64,000 nucleotides of DNA from Guadua angustifolia (taxonomy: Eukaryota > Streptophyta > Magnoliopsida > Poales > Poaceae): positions 2,728,001 through 2,792,000 of the forward strand of contig CM070506.1 in assembly GCA_036346375.1 (NCBI GenBank), read 5' to 3'. Numbering within the stretch: the first letter of the stretch is position 1; every line of letters begins with the position of its first letter. Position numbers and translations under genes: made by a program. Below are positions 48,860-60,938 of the stretch, piece after piece. Below the pieces are notes generated by a model. It was not told the DNA's origin. It made no database searches and saw only the letters and a list, made by a program, of their open reading frames with translations.

Positions 48860-49778
48860 ATTATTTTCCAGTAATCTGATATAAATTAAAATCCATATAA
48901 TCTTTAGAATATTATTTTCCAACCATCTAATATAAAATAAAATTATAGAAAATTAAATTATTGCTTCTTTGCTTAATAAAAATAATAAATCATTCTTATT
49001 CGACACTAAAATGATTTAAATCCATATAATCTTTAGAATATTATTTTCCAATCATCTAATATAAAATAAAATTATAGAAAATTAAATTATTGCTTCTTTG
49101 CTTAATAGAAAATAATAAATCATTCTTATTCCACACTAAAATGATTTAAATCCATATAGTCTTTAGAATATTATTTTCCAACTATCTAATATAAAATAAA
49201 ATTATAGAAAATTAAATTATTACTTATTTTCTTAATAAAAATAATAAATAATTCTTATTCCACACTAAAATGATTTAATAAATAAAATAAGATTACTAGT
49301 CATTTATAAATTCCTTTTATAGTTTCTACAAATCAACAATAATTTTGAAAATTAATATATTCTTTAGCATATTATTTTATAAACTTCTAATATAAATTAA
49401 AATTATAAAAATTACAAGAAATAAAGTAATTTTTGCACTCTTATAATTCTAATGCAAATTTTCACCTTGTTACATAAATTCAATTATTGCTTCTTTGCTT
49501 AATAAAAAATAATAAATCAATCTTATTCCACACTAAAATGATTTTCAAAAAATAAGATAAGGTTATTAATACACAACAAGTATGTTAGTAATCTATTACA
49601 CCAAAAGAAAGCAAACTGATCCATCCATGGACACATGGCATCAATTTAGTAGCATGGAAACACAGTAGACAAGATTTAACTTGAAACAGGAAAACTAAGC
49701 ATCCATGATTGACAGAAAACTAAGCCGAAGGAGCGAGCTAGCTAACTTCTAACAAGGGAGTATACAACACGGTTGGAC
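48860..49778. other. AT-rich 3' region of CACTA F with tandem blocks
   Basis: Blocks of about 120 bp containing TAGAATATTATTTTCCAA and TTAAATTATTGCTTCTTTG repeat three to four times (48890-49270). No gene. Confidence 0.65.
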
Positions 49779-52700
49779 TTATTTGCTAACATACTTTGTT
49801 TTTACAAGCCATCCTTCATTATGATCGCGGCATACGTATAGAGATTCCTCTGTATTATTCAGGACACTAATGTCTACATCCACTGTGAAAGGAGGCAGCT
49901 CATCGAACTGATTATACTCTTCTTCGTCCGTGACGCCCTCAACTCCAACAATCCTTCTTTTACCTGGAAGAACCACGTGGCGCCTTGGTTGATCGCCGCT
50001 GCTAGTCTTCTCCTTCTATTTTGGTTGGTGCTCTTGCTATCTTGGGCTGTCGTGTAAAATGTGTACCCATCTATACGGACGCCACTGTTTTGGTTAGTGC
50101 TCTTGCAATCCTAGGTTGTCGTGTAAAATGTGTACCCATTTATCTCATACCCTTGGAATGATACGATTGTTATGGACGGTCCCCGAGCCAAGAGTTTCAA
50201 CTGTTCATCGTCTGCTTGGTTGCCCAACAGTTGCTTTTGTAACCAATCTGCCGAAATGATCCATTTGCTCGATCGCGATCCACTTATCGACTTCTCGGGT
50301 ATTGGGCGGTAGACTCATCTCGTGATCATAGATATACTGAGCCACTACAGCTTGCTTGTTTCAATCTCGTGAAATGTGCTTGTTTAAATGAAAGTAGATC
50401 GTCGCTATAGGATTCTTTTCTCCCTAAAGTCCCTTTTCCCGTAGCCTCCCTTATGGCGTGATACAGGATGCCAATCGGATTCAGATCATCAATGTAACTA
50501 ACCCAAAACTCGATCACCTCCTCAGGCTTATTAATTCACTGCGTAATGCGACCTTTTGGGCGAGACCGATTTTAACATACTTCTTTAGGATACCCATGTA
50601 CCTCTCGAAAGGGAACATATTGTGGAGGAACATAGGTCCGAGAATTTCTATCTCTTTAACAATGTGGACCATGAGATGGACCATAATATCAAACAAAGAT
50701 GGAGGGAAGATCATCTCAAGGCTAACCAGACTATTGACCATGTCATCATGCAGATTAGATACCTTATTCGGCTCGATGACCTTCTGCGATATCGCGTTGA
50801 AGAACGAACACAACTTTATTATTGTCCCTCGTACCCAATCTAGCAGAATACCTCGCACCGCCACTGGGAGCAACTGTGTCATCAACACGTGACAATCATG
50901 GGATTTTATGTGATTTTATTCTCTTTCATGTTTATGAGTCTCCTTATGTTCGAGGAGTATCCAGAAGGGACTTTCACATTGTTCCTGAACTTAATCATGT
51001 TTTTTTTCTCTTCCTTACTCAGAGTGTAGCTCGCGGGGTGGAGGTAATGCTGTCCTTCCACTCTCTTTTCTGGATGTAGGTCGTTCCTAATTCCCAGTAG
51101 CTCTAGGTCCTTTCGTGCTTGAAGTGTATCTTTTGATTTGCCGTACATATCTATGAAGCCTAGCCGGTTCACACAGACATTCTTCATGATATGCATGAAG
51201 TCCAGTGAGTGGCGGACCTCTAAGTCTTTCCAGTAAGGTAAGTCCCAAAATATTAACTTCTTCAAAATAGGCTTCGTGTGACCTTGTTCAGTCGGGACAG
51301 CTTTGCTACCAGGACCTTTTCCAAATACTACTTTCGGATCCTTTACCAAAGAAAATACAAGCGCCCCATCGCGATGCAGGGCTTCTTATTTCTTCTCGTC
51401 CCATCAAAATTCTCACCCTTCACGCTTAACGGTCCTTCATATGGAGGAACCTACTGTGGCCCATGTACACAACCTTTTGGGAGTTTTTAGGTACTTTCTG
51501 TCCGTATCCTCTAAGCAATGGATGCAGGCTTTATATCCTTTGATAGATAGGCCCGATAAGTTACCAAGTGCAGCTACCGTTGATGGTTACAAATAGCAAT
51601 GCACATAGAGTGAAGTGCTCTCTTTGTACTCATCCCATACACGCACACCATCGCTCCACGTTGTCACAGATCTTCAACCAACGGTTTGAGGTACACATCG
51701 ATGTCGTTTTAGGTAGCCGGGCCTTGGATAAGCAACGGCATCATAATGTACTTCCGGTTCATACACATCCAAGGAGGAAGATTGTAGATACATAGAGTCA
51801 CGGGCCAAGTGCTGTGACTGCTGCTCATCTCGCCGTACGGGTTCATCCCATCCGTACTCAACCCAAACCTTATGTTCCTTGCATTCTCAGCAAAGTCCAG
51901 GTATGTTCTATTGACTTTCCTCCACTGCGAGCCATTAGCAGGGTGCCTTAGCCTTTCGTCATCCTTACGGTCTTCTTTGTGCCAGCGCATCATCTGGGCA
52001 TGTACTTTGTTCGCAAATAAACGCTTTAACTAGGGGATTACAGGGAAATACCACACCACCTTAGCAGGAGGTCTCTTCTTCCTACACTGCCCCTCTACCT
52101 CACCTGGGTCATTACGCCTGGTCTTATACTGCGAAGTTTTGCACACCGGACAAGCTTCCAAATCCTCGTACTTATTGCGATAATACATACAATCGTTAAG
52201 ACATGCATGTATCTTCTGTACCTCCAACCCCAAAGGGCAAACAACTTGTTTGGCATCATACGTAGTTTTGGGCAGTGTGTTTCCCTCTGGAAGTAACTTC
52301 TAGATGAGGCATAACAGCTCATTGAATCCCTTATCAGACAATCCATTGGTCTCTTTCCATTGCATTAGCTCTAGTGTGGTACACAACTTTTTCTGGCCTT
52401 GTTGGCAGTTTGGGTACAACAATGTTCTGTGATCCTCCCATAGGCGCTGGAACTTTTTTAATGTCTTGCATCGATGTATTCTCCATCAAACAGCATCTGG
52501 TCTAGGTCATCATCACCAAACTCCCCCAATGTATCTTCGAAAGAACCGTGTTGGCCAGCGTTCGGGATATTGTTGTCCGCCTCTTCTTCTTCACCGTCTT
52601 CCTGTATAATCTCTTCTTCACCGTGCTTGGTCCAACAGGTATAGTTTGACATGAAACCTCTTGCGACCAAATGAAAGTGAATGTGGCTGGATTTTGGCCA

Positions 52701-52841
52701 CTCCTTCTCATTCTTGAAGTCTATGTATGGACAACATATGTAGCCCGACGTCGTGTATGCATCGGCCGCACGAAGAAAATCTTGCAAACAATGCAAGAAC
52801 TCCGGGGAGAGTCGGTCCATGTACATCCATCGCCGGTCCAT
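49779..52841 (-). pseudogene. TNP2-type CACTA transposase, degenerate (element F)
   Basis: Opens MDRRWMYMDRLSPEFLHCL at 52841 with the acidic EEEIIQEDGEEEEADNN stretch, continues QKIHACLNDCMYYRNKYED (52233-52030), the core PPWMCMNRKYIMMPLLI (about 51790), DUF4218-like VSLEMIFPPSLFDIMVHLMV and GPMFLHNMFPFERYMG (50888-50514) and the end DEEEYNQFDELPPFTVD (49976-49779). Frames change at least four times. Residue by residue it is very close to the copy in element E but with its own lesions (for example a shortened stretch near 52480), so both decayed independently. Confidence 0.88.
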
Positions 52842-53880
52842 CTACATTATGTTACATCAAAATAACTATTAGCTCATTTTTCGATAATGAATTGTTGAAC
52901 CAAAACCTAAATATTAGCTAGATCCACACCTTCAATTCGAGCTAAATAATAATCCAACCAAAATCTAAACTCACACAACAAGTTTTTGCAACCTACAAAA
53001 AGAATTGGTCGACCAGAGTCTGGATTCAAAATTCTAAACAAAATTCACGACAACTTTATTTGCAAATTATGTTGAAATTGTAACACCCTAAAAATTATAA
53101 CAATCGCTACAGTCATGTTGAAATTGTAACACCCTAAAAATTTCTAAATTATTTTTCAATCATTTATTTTTATTTTTTTCTAAATCTCTAGTATTTAATT
53201 AATGATGTTTCCAAAATTAATTTGCTGATGGAAATTAAAACCAAAATTATACTAGAAATAATTTTTCTAAGTTTAAAATATTCCAATGTATTTTTGAAAA
53301 CTTTTCTCAAATTTTGAACTCATTTTATATTTTCTATAAAGCCATTTATATTTCTGATATTATTTTAATTCACAAATAAATTTAAATTTCTTCTTTTCCA
53401 CATAACTATTGCCATTTGAAGATCCCAAACTCCATGATTTTCATGCACCATTCTCCCCCCAACTACGTGCAACCAAACCTCATCCTTTATCGATTGATGG
53501 AACTAAAACCTAAATTTAAGCTAGATCCACACCTTAAATGCAAGCTACATTATAATCCAAACAAATTCTAAACTTACACAACAAGTTTTTGTATACTATT
53601 TGAAAAAATCAAGCTAGATATCTACATTCATAATCTTTCATCAATCATGGAAAAAGATCAAATTTTCTTTATAATTCAAGCAAAAAAGAGGTTCCATTTA
53701 ACACCAAATGAAGTGAGGAATGATGTTACTAATCTTAGTTATCTTGGTTGCCTGTAAAATGACCAAAATTTTAAAATTTGGGCAGTACCTCCCCTCCCTT
53801 GAAGCTCTTGGCCGAAGCTCCACTGTTCTTGTCGCACACTGAAATGATCTTGGTCTGGCAGAGAGCGGGAGGAGGAAGAA
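52842..53880. other. 5' intron and leader of CACTA F
   Basis: AT-rich sequence homologous to 17846-18960 in E, with a single copy of the block that is duplicated in E. No coding frame. Confidence 0.65.
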
Positions 53881-54167
53881 GTTTAAATTGGGACGCAGTA
53901 CCGGTTGGAGGTACCAACCGGTACTAATGGTCTCACATTAGTATCGGTTCGTGTCACAAACCGATAATAGTGCGCTCCCGCTAAATAGTACCGGTTTGTT
54001 ACACGAACTGCATCGATGTTAGACCATCGAAGACGGTTGGTGTCTTGAACTGCATCGATCTCCCCTGCAGCTCAGAGCCGTTGAACCGGATCGTTCTAAC
54101 TATCAATCCCGGTTCGTACCCAACCGGTACTGATGGGCCAGTAGCAAAGGTCGGTTCTGTAGTAGTG

Positions 54168-54966
54168 TCTATGTCCCTACCAATTCTATTGATGACAGAT
54201 GCGTAGCACAGCGAGCCCTCTAAGGGAAGTCATCGTCATCCCCCCCCATGGCCGCCGCGAACAAGGCTTGCCCCTAAAAGGATCGGACAATCATATGGAA
54301 TGTCGCAGTGGACACAAAACGTACAATATCTCTATATTAAAAAACGGAATGACTTGTACTCAGACGTCTGAAATTTTTGAACGCACTGCAACATTTTTTT
54401 CCTTCACATGCAATATTTTGTTACAACGCGTGCAACATTTTCCTTCGACAAACAGTAAAATTCTCTACAGTAAACGGATGTTGCAAGCATTCAAAAAAAT
54501 ATTTCACGCGTTGACAGAAAATGTTACAAACATAGAAAAAATGTTGCAAGAGGCGTCCGATGGGATGAATAGAAATCGGACGTTCGAGCGCTAGTTTCTC
54601 CCATTAAAAAATTGCAAAGCCATAGGAAAAAAATGCAATCAACTGTGAACAAATGCAACTACTTTCCAAAGGGAAAAAAATAATCGACATCCCTCAACAC
54701 GAAAATGCTACAACTAAAGAAGCACACACCCCCTCCACAGGAGAAAGTGCATCCGGATCTAGTGGAGGCAGCAGGAACAGACAGAGGCGACGATGATCTA
54801 GTATTGTAAAGAGTTTACTATAGCAACCCTGTTGCATCATGTTGTGTCTATTGCGTGACAAAATGAGCTGATACATCTTATCAGCAAAGTCTATATCCTC
54901 TACAGAGAGTTACTTAAATCTACTTGAATAGTCATGAGTTATGGACAATGCGTATAGGACTACACT
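54168..54966. other. Unclassified repeats next to CACTA F
   Basis: A segment at 54350-54600 is rich in TGCAACATTTT and GTTACAA motifs, as in some grass DNA transposons, but no termini were found. The plus-strand frame at 54199-54594 shows no domain. Confidence 0.4.
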
Positions 54967-55755
54967 GTTGGAACAGATCGTCAAAAATCTTGAGATAATT
55001 TTCTCTTTATTACTTCTCGCTCTATTCGCTTACAAAACTGAGGTTTACCCCCATATTTATACCCAAAACTTCAGCCCACATAAAACGGAATATGATTCCA
55101 CTCCCTTATCCTAAGCGAACTCCTCATCCTAAACTTTCTTAATACAAACTTTTCAAACTAAAACTTTCCTATTACAAGATTACATCTATCATACACTTGA
55201 ATAGACTTTCCAAAAAAAGATTTTGATGGGATAAAATTATTAATTTTGAAGGGTGGATATAACCCTCTGTGGTAAGATTTAGAGGAAATTCCTTTCATGC
55301 TACTTAGAGTTGTTCCGCTCTATGATTTACCAGAAAAACGAGTTTGATTACCTATATAATATTGATTTTCAATTTTATGCCCCTTCATGTCATTGCCGTT
55401 ACCTCTGTAAGCGCTGGTTGCCATCAAACTTGTAATATTTTTCTGAAAATGCCTCTACGTACTACCCCTGCTTCCTCTCTTTGCCGTCAGGTGAGTTGAG
55501 CTCGCTTTGGGACCTCAGTATTGAGTTGCAAGCACCAGTCATTTCACCCAAAAGCTTAAGTTGATGAGAAAAGATGGGTAATTTACTTATACTTCAACAC
55601 TCCCTCTTACGTATAGGCTCCCTCAAGTCTAAGATGCGGAATAGAAGTGGGTTGCAATTATTATTTTTAATTGTGTGATACCATATTGAATTGCATGCAC
55701 GAGTCAGTTCACCTAAAAGCTTAAACTGATAAAGAAAGATAGGCAATTCACTTAT
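54967..55755. repeat. LTR-like repeat with an internal direct duplication
   Basis: It begins TGTTGGAACAGATCG, like many copia LTRs. Two related copies of a roughly 80-bp block (GTCATTTCACCCAAAAGCTT ... AATTTACTTATACTTCAACA at about 55537-55603; GTCAGTTCACCTAAAAGCTT ... TACGTTAACA at about 55702-55763) follow. No matching 5-bp flanks, so the limits are uncertain. Confidence 0.4.
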
Positions 55756-56643
55756 ACGTTAACACTTAGATCCCACCGATGGCGAGACTAACAAGCTGCC
55801 AGAGCCCAGCGATGGCAACTGGAAGCGGCGGTGGCAGCCAGGAGAGAGAGAGAATGGTGATAGCTACGAGAGAGGGAGGGAGAAGGGGAGAAAGAGGGGA
55901 GGGAGGGATGAGCACTGACTAGATCTAGCTGTCAGACTTGCAGATGGCGAACAGACCATTAGTGTTGCCTCCTGACCCTGTGGCTAGACCCACCACCACC
56001 ATTTCATCTCATCACCAGCGGCCAGAGCAAGGGTGGAGATGCCACAAAGGCGACATACATAGGGGGAGGGCCTTGCCATCCCTGTCGCCCTCCCCCCGCA
56101 TGGGTAAGTGAAGTCTAGCGATGGCAGTAGGCCACTGAGCATTGAGGAATAGGAACATGGTGGAAAGGGAGGAAGAGAAAGAAGAGCAAAATTGTATTTT
56201 GATGTGCCACTTAATAGTGGCGCAAAAGGGCACAAAATTGAAACTCAGTGGTATACTGGTATGTAGGGAGTCAAACTCACTAAGCATTGAGGAATAGGAA
56301 TAGGAATAGGGATCATAGCTAGGGTAAAGACTATATAGAAAACTGGAAAAAATAGAGTCTTCTATTCACCCTCTATGGTCCTACAAAGGGCCCCACCACA
56401 TGGAAGGAAAGATATCGCCGAATTCACATTATATCATATGTATTGTTGGTGCCCTGCAAGTGAATTCTCTAGTCCTCCCGACTGCCTTTGCTGTTTTATG
56501 AATCCTGACCACACATGTTTGTCGTCTTCCCCTAGATTGGCAGTCATGCACGCGATTGCTAGAAAAACCTTGTAGCAATTGGGTACAGTAAATTACCAGG
56601 ACAAATTAAGTAGGAGTATATATCGTTAAAAGACTATAGTTAC
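55756..56643. other. Non-coding, includes subtilase intron side
   Basis: A purine-rich GAGAGGGAGGG stretch (55850-55910) and no supported gene. From the donor at 56643 downward on the minus strand this should be subtilase intron 4. Confidence 0.4.
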
Positions 56644-56882
56644 CACAAGCTTTTGGTTGTTCCTGAGAGTGATATCTGTGGGGAACTGTCGATCAACAGT
56701 GGTTGCGGCAACGATGAGCAGCCACTGTTCGGGAGGCAGGGCCGTCGTTTCCAGCCGAGTACATGACCGTGATGCCATTCGCGATGGCATGCAGCGACTC
56801 GGACTCCCGATCGGGCCACCATTATAGATAACGATAGGACATCAACACTGTCGTGGATGGCATCATCCATAGCTTTTAGCAT

Positions 56883-57948
56883 CAAGCCCGTTCCTGGGGC
56901 AGGGCGAGCAGGGCGGCCGCCCTGGCCCCAAACTATCGGGGCCCCGTCATCTATTAGTATAATCAAGTTGTGAAGGTCATAACTTTAGATCCATAGATCC
57001 GATTGAGTTGATTTTTATTGGGTTAGTTTTGAAATTGAATCTAGTTTCTACAATCCAAATTTTGTATCAATCCAGCGGTGGGATCTTTGGGAATTAATAT
57101 TTTAGTAAACGTATATCAATCTGTTTTTTTGTCGAAACTGAAGCAATCTTTAATAGTTTGATGAAAATGATTGCAGTAGTGAAGCAATTCTATAAGATGA
57201 GAAAAATTTTAAAGTTAATTACTTTTTTATTATGGTTGATATGGTCAGTTCATTAAAAAACAGATTTGAAGAACTCTAAGTATTCAAAGGTATATTTGGG
57301 CCTTTTCTAAGCTCAACAATTTTGAAGTCATTGGATTATATTGAACTTAAAGATTATTGTACTAAGTTGGCAAAAGCTTTCTCTGTTGATGATTCATCTG
57401 ATTTTGAGTTAAATAATCTGATTTCTGAGTTAAGAATACTGCAAATGATTTTACCAGATAGACCAATGTCTACTATGGAGATTTTTGAGTTTGTTAGAAA
57501 AGTGGATTGTTATGGTAATATTTCTGTTGCTTATCGGATTTTATTTATCGTACTTCTGTGAATCGTGGCATCGTTGAAAGAAGCTTTTCAAAGTTGAAAT
57601 TATTAAAGAACTATTTGAGATCTACAATGTCTCAAGAAAGGTTAAATGGTCTGGCAACTTTATATATTGAGAAGAAGTTATTAGATGACATTAATGTTGA
57701 GGCCATAATTGATGATTTTGCATCTAGCAATGTTAGAAGATATTTTCTAAGATGATCTCTACAAATGTTTGAGGTAAATAATCTCACTTTTGTACTTCCA
57801 TTTATTTATCGGTAACAATTTCTATAATACACTGAATATTATCTTTTTAATTGATACATGGCAGTGTAAAAATATTTTGATGCTTATGTTAGGGAGGCCT
57901 CCGTCTATAATTTCGCCCCGGGCCCCCAAAAACTCAGGACTAGCCCTG
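56883..57948 (+). mobile_element. hAT transposon (deletion derivative) in subtilase exon 4
   Basis: The element is flanked by perfect 8-bp direct repeats TTTAGCAT at 56875-56882 and 57949-57956, the target-site length of hAT elements. Its ends are imperfect inverted repeats: left CAAGCCCGTTCCTGGG, right (complement) CAGGGCTAGTCCTGAG. It is only 1066 bp and keeps the 3' end of a hAT transposase on the plus strand. It interrupts the subtilase coding sequence inside a codon run that would otherwise read on without a break. Confidence 0.92.
57240..57755 (+). pseudogene. hAT transposase C-terminal remnant
   Basis: Two frames meet near 57555. The first (57322-57561) reads SLDYIELKDYCTKLAKAF and later MILPDRPMSTMEIFEFVRK. 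The second (57558-57755) reads VERSFSKLKLLKNYLRSTMS then QERLNGLATLYIEKKLL and ends NVRRYF. The ERSFSKLKL...RSTM...RLN..A pattern is the hAT dimerisation domain of the zinc-finger MYM-type-1-like transposases of plants. The catalytic N-terminal part has been deleted, and the frames are shifted against each other, so the element cannot move itself. Confidence 0.85.
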
Positions 57949-58427
57949 TTTAGCATGCTAGCATCATAGCAGTAAGTTTCACCTGGGTATGCACCCCAAC
58001 AAACCTTGTAAATGGCTATCTGGACGCGAGGTGCGCCACCGCGAGCGGTCCCGGCCGCCAGCCAGAGGAAGCTGGTGTTGTGGACGATGTTGCCTCCAGC
58101 TGTTGAGGCCGTGTGGGTACCGTGTCCATTGGTGTCCCTTGGAGACTTGAACTCTCCTGTGAACAAGCTTTCATCGACATCATTCTCGGCATACCACCGC
58201 GCGCCGATGAGCTTCCAATTGCAATTGTGGGGTCCGAATGAGATGCCGGCTTGGCAGGTTCCCTTCCATTTGGAAGGAGGGGGACCATAGCCATCGTCAG
58301 TAAAGCTTTGTGACTCAGGCCAAACACCTAAAAATGAAATACTCCAATGGTGGTGATCAAAGTTTTAATTGTTTAACTGTATCTATTTTAAAACAACATC
58401 TACATTGGAACGAATGATACAGTAGTA

Positions 58428-58694
58428 CTCCATCCGTCCAAGTCTTAAGTTTATAAAACGTATGTCTTTTTGGCATATAGATCAAGAAGATCTCAAAAAT
58501 AACTAGATTACCATAAATTATTATCATTAAGCGCTATACTTGGTGCATGTATATAGAGAGTATAAGGTAAAGATAGATATTTATTAGAGGTATAATAGAA
58601 ACATCATAGTAATTTTACGTTAGAATATGAAATACGCTCTATGTTTATGAACGAGATCATTAAAAAATTATTCCTTACTAATTTGGACAAGGAG
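58428..58694. mobile_element. Stowaway MITE in subtilase intron 3
   Basis: The left end is CTCCATCCGTCCAAGTCTTA and the right end is the reverse complement of CTCCTTGTCCAAATTAG, both close to the Stowaway/Tc1-mariner consensus. TA dinucleotides flank it at 58426-58427 and 58695-58696. It is 267 bp and has no coding capacity. Confidence 0.85.
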
Positions 58695-58721
58695 TATTTA
58701 TTTATGCACGGAATATATAAC

Positions 58722-58877
58722 CTGAGTCAAGGACACCGATAATGACGCCATCTCCATTTTTCGCTTTTGCATGTAGCCCGTTTGGCTGCTTGTAGTCCAT
58801 CCCAAGGAAATCCCAGCTTCGTGTCATATGTGTACGGTGGATTTGGTTCTTCCGTACACTCACCACACCAGGCAGTG
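58722..58877 (-). pseudogene. Subtilase exon 3 (propeptide end and catalytic Asp)
   Basis: The 156-nt exon reads LPGVVSVRKNQIHRTHMTRS, then WDFLGMDYKQPNG and ends GDGVIIGVLDS, with the glycine codon split by the next intron. The D of VLDSG is the catalytic aspartate. The acceptor is CATAG at 58878-58879 and the donor GTTATA at 58721. The frame is open throughout. Confidence 0.88.
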
Positions 58878-58959
58878 CTATGTATGTAACGAAAACACCA
58901 ATCGGTTGTTGTTTCAATGATTGCTATCATGGCCGTGTGATAAAAAGGGAATTGGTTAC

Positions 58960-59057
58960 CTTGAATCTTTCTCACTTGGGATTTTGTGAGCCTTGTAGAA
59001 AAGTCAGAGAAACTGTATTTATAGCTGTAGATAATCAACTCAAGAGCCTCCTCCTTG
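58960..59057 (-). pseudogene. Subtilase exon 2 (propeptide)
   Basis: The 98-nt exon reads KEEALELIIYSYKYSFSDF then STRLTKSQVRKIQ, matching the I9 propeptide inhibitor region that folds the protease and is later removed. It joins exon 1 in frame (phase 2) and exon 3 in phase 1. The donor is GTAACC at 58959. Confidence 0.85.
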
Positions 59058-59260
59058 CTTCAAATACCATAAAATTGCAGTATAATCAACTTGAGTAATG
59101 CTATGATAATATTTTTTTTATATACAGTATAGTGGGCATCCCCAATTTTAAGTGGAGATATAGGACAATATTCTCTAAAGTTGAACAAGAGAATTTATAA
59201 TTTTATACGACAGGGACCTTCCTGTTTCGGGCTTACCTTAGAAAGAAAGCAAGTTCTTAA

Positions 59261-59621
59261 GGGCATTTCTAATGGATCATTTCTTTGATCGTTTCTTAGA
59301 GGAAAGATAGTGTATTAATTGATGTTTAGAAACAATGGCTCTCAATGCATAGTTTCTACCTACTGTTTCTAATATTAATTACCATGCAGTTTTTTTGCAG
59401 TTTTCTTAGAGGAGAGATAGTGTATTAATTAATGTTTAGAAACGATGAGGAGAGTACAATGCAGTTTTTTATGGTTTCTTAGCTAAAGCATTTAATGAAG
59501 AAACCATTTCTAGTTTAAGAAACTCTAACCTTCTCTCTCTGCATTAATTCATTGCCACCTAAGCTTTTTATCCTACATGGCATGCTAAGAAACCATCTAA
59601 GAAACAGCATTGTAAATGCCC
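59261..59621. mobile_element. Tourist-like MITE
   Basis: Termini are GGGCATTTCTAATGG at left and the complement of GGGCATTTACAATG at right, with a 3-bp TAA target duplication at 59258-59260 and 59622-59624. The 361-bp length, 3-bp TAA site and inverted repeats fit a PIF/Harbinger-derived Tourist MITE. It lies in subtilase intron 1. Confidence 0.8.
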
Positions 59622-59818
59622 TAAGAGCTCAATTCCCCTTTTTGTGCGAGGAATTTCCCTTACTGTCATTTTAATCACTTCATCTGTTTCAGGTTATAAG
59701 CCCTAGCATACGAATTAATTCCTATCAGATCATTATAAGGCAAATTTGTGAGAGCATTTGAATTCAATTACAATAATTATTTCTTTAATTGCAACATATG
59801 TGCGTAGAAATTCTGTTA

Positions 59819-60397
59819 GGCCATTCTCAGTGCATAGTTTCATTTTTCAGTTTTCAAGAGTGTCCCATCAGTTTTTATCTAGGTAACTGTATATCTCAGG
59901 TTTCATCTAGATGAAACTTTCACCTCCCATGAAACTCTCTCTATTTCTCTCTTTATAATTACCTTGCCATGTTACCAAACATGATGAAGTGTCATATCAT
60001 TTAATGAGAATGAAACTCCCACTGAGGGTAATCCCAATCCATAGTTTTCATGAGTGGTTTCTAGAGGAGAGAGAGTGCAATAAATATTCACTTAGACCTA
60101 ATCTCTCCAATGCATAGTTTCCATAGTAGTTTCTATGTAGAGAAAAGTCTAATGAGTTCATAAATGCATCGGATCCAGAAGGAATGGGATAGAAACCACG
60201 ATTCTGCTCCCAATGCAAATTGTCTGGTTTCTTTGCGCATCGGTCTACGGGAGGACTTAGTTTCCTGCATGAGAAATGGTTTCCCTCTCTCACCTCAATA
60301 ACTTTATTGCCATGTCACTGATTTGCTTATGTGGCAGCTCTATTAATACTATGAAAACTAACTGATATGAAGCACTGCGACTGTCCTGAGAATGGCC
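59819..60397. mobile_element. Terminal-inverted-repeat MITE, 579 bp
   Basis: The left end GGCCATTCTCAG matches the complement of the right end (CTGAGAATGGCC, 60386-60397). The left flank is TTA; the right flank is TTT, so the target duplication is imperfect. The interior holds several blocks resembling each other (CCAATGCATAGTTT, ATGCAT), suggesting a second nested or duplicated MITE around 60017-60300. No coding sequence. Confidence 0.65.
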
Positions 60398-60938
60398 TTT
60401 ATGCACTTGAGCCTAGAATAACTCCCCCTAACCGTGTCACATGACACGTGTATCCCCACCCGCTCATACACAGACCGACGACCTTGACAATGACGTCACA
60501 TGGAGTGTAGAATAACTTATTCTATACTCTGTGCAGAATAGCACAACCACATACATGCCTATGTAGAAGTAATAGCTGTGCTCTTATGTCAAGAAATCTT
60601 AATTAAATAATCTCCCTGTTCCATTTTATGCTTCATGTTGTTTTGACGTATAAGGCCTCCAAGAAAAGCTATGGTGCATTTGAGCTATATTTTCCTACTC
60701 ACACCTATACCAATAGTGATATATATAGGAAAAGTATTATATTTATTTATATATAGTCTAAAATAGATGCATGTCGTCTTGTAACGTGTGCAGTCAGCCT
60801 TCGAATTTTTCACCGCTAACATATACAAATGTCCATATTGTTATATTTTTAATACAACTTCTGCCATATAATCATCAAATTAAGTAATGGTCAAAGAAGA
60901 TCTGTATCGAGCAGAGCAGTCCAAAGGAGACTCCACAC

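Larger units (their letters stand above)
36400..54167 (-). mobile_element. CACTA transposon F, split by a chromovirus
   Basis: Right (5') terminus: CACTACTACAGAACCGACC on the minus strand from 54167. Subterminal arrays of the CCGGTACTGATG/CCAACCGGGACTGATG type lie at 53895-54150 and again at 36740-36905 plus 48728-48860, the latter broken by the chromovirus at 36906-48722. Between 48860 and 53880 are AT-rich sequence, a TNP2 remnant (52841-49779) and an intron, as in E. A GC-rich block (36440-36740) precedes the left array, as in E (13640-13890). The left terminus was not identified; 36400 is approximate. Confidence 0.75.
56644..58327 (-). pseudogene. Subtilase exon 4 (catalytic His region), split by hAT
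   Basis: The exon starts [15 protein letters not shown] after a TTTTTAG acceptor, passes [13 protein letters not shown] (catalytic His, about 58115) and [14 protein letters not shown], and is then interrupted at 57948. It resumes at 56882 with KAMDDAIHDSVDVLSLSI. Up to there the frame is intact if the 1066-bp hAT and one 8-bp duplication are ignored. After LSLSI, at about 56815, the frame shifts: HAIANGITVMYSAGNDGPAS, which includes the oxyanion Asn, is in another frame. A second shift with a short deletion lies near 56722, before LLIVAATTVDRQFP. The exon ends near KLV with a GT donor at 56643. Confidence 0.85.
59058..60938 (-). other. Subtilase intron 1 with MITE insertions
   Basis: About 1.9 kb between exons 1 and 2, with a GT donor at 60938 and an AG acceptor at 59059-59058. 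It contains a Tourist-like MITE (59261-59621) and a second terminal-inverted-repeat element (59819-60397). No coding frame is supported. Confidence 0.7.
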
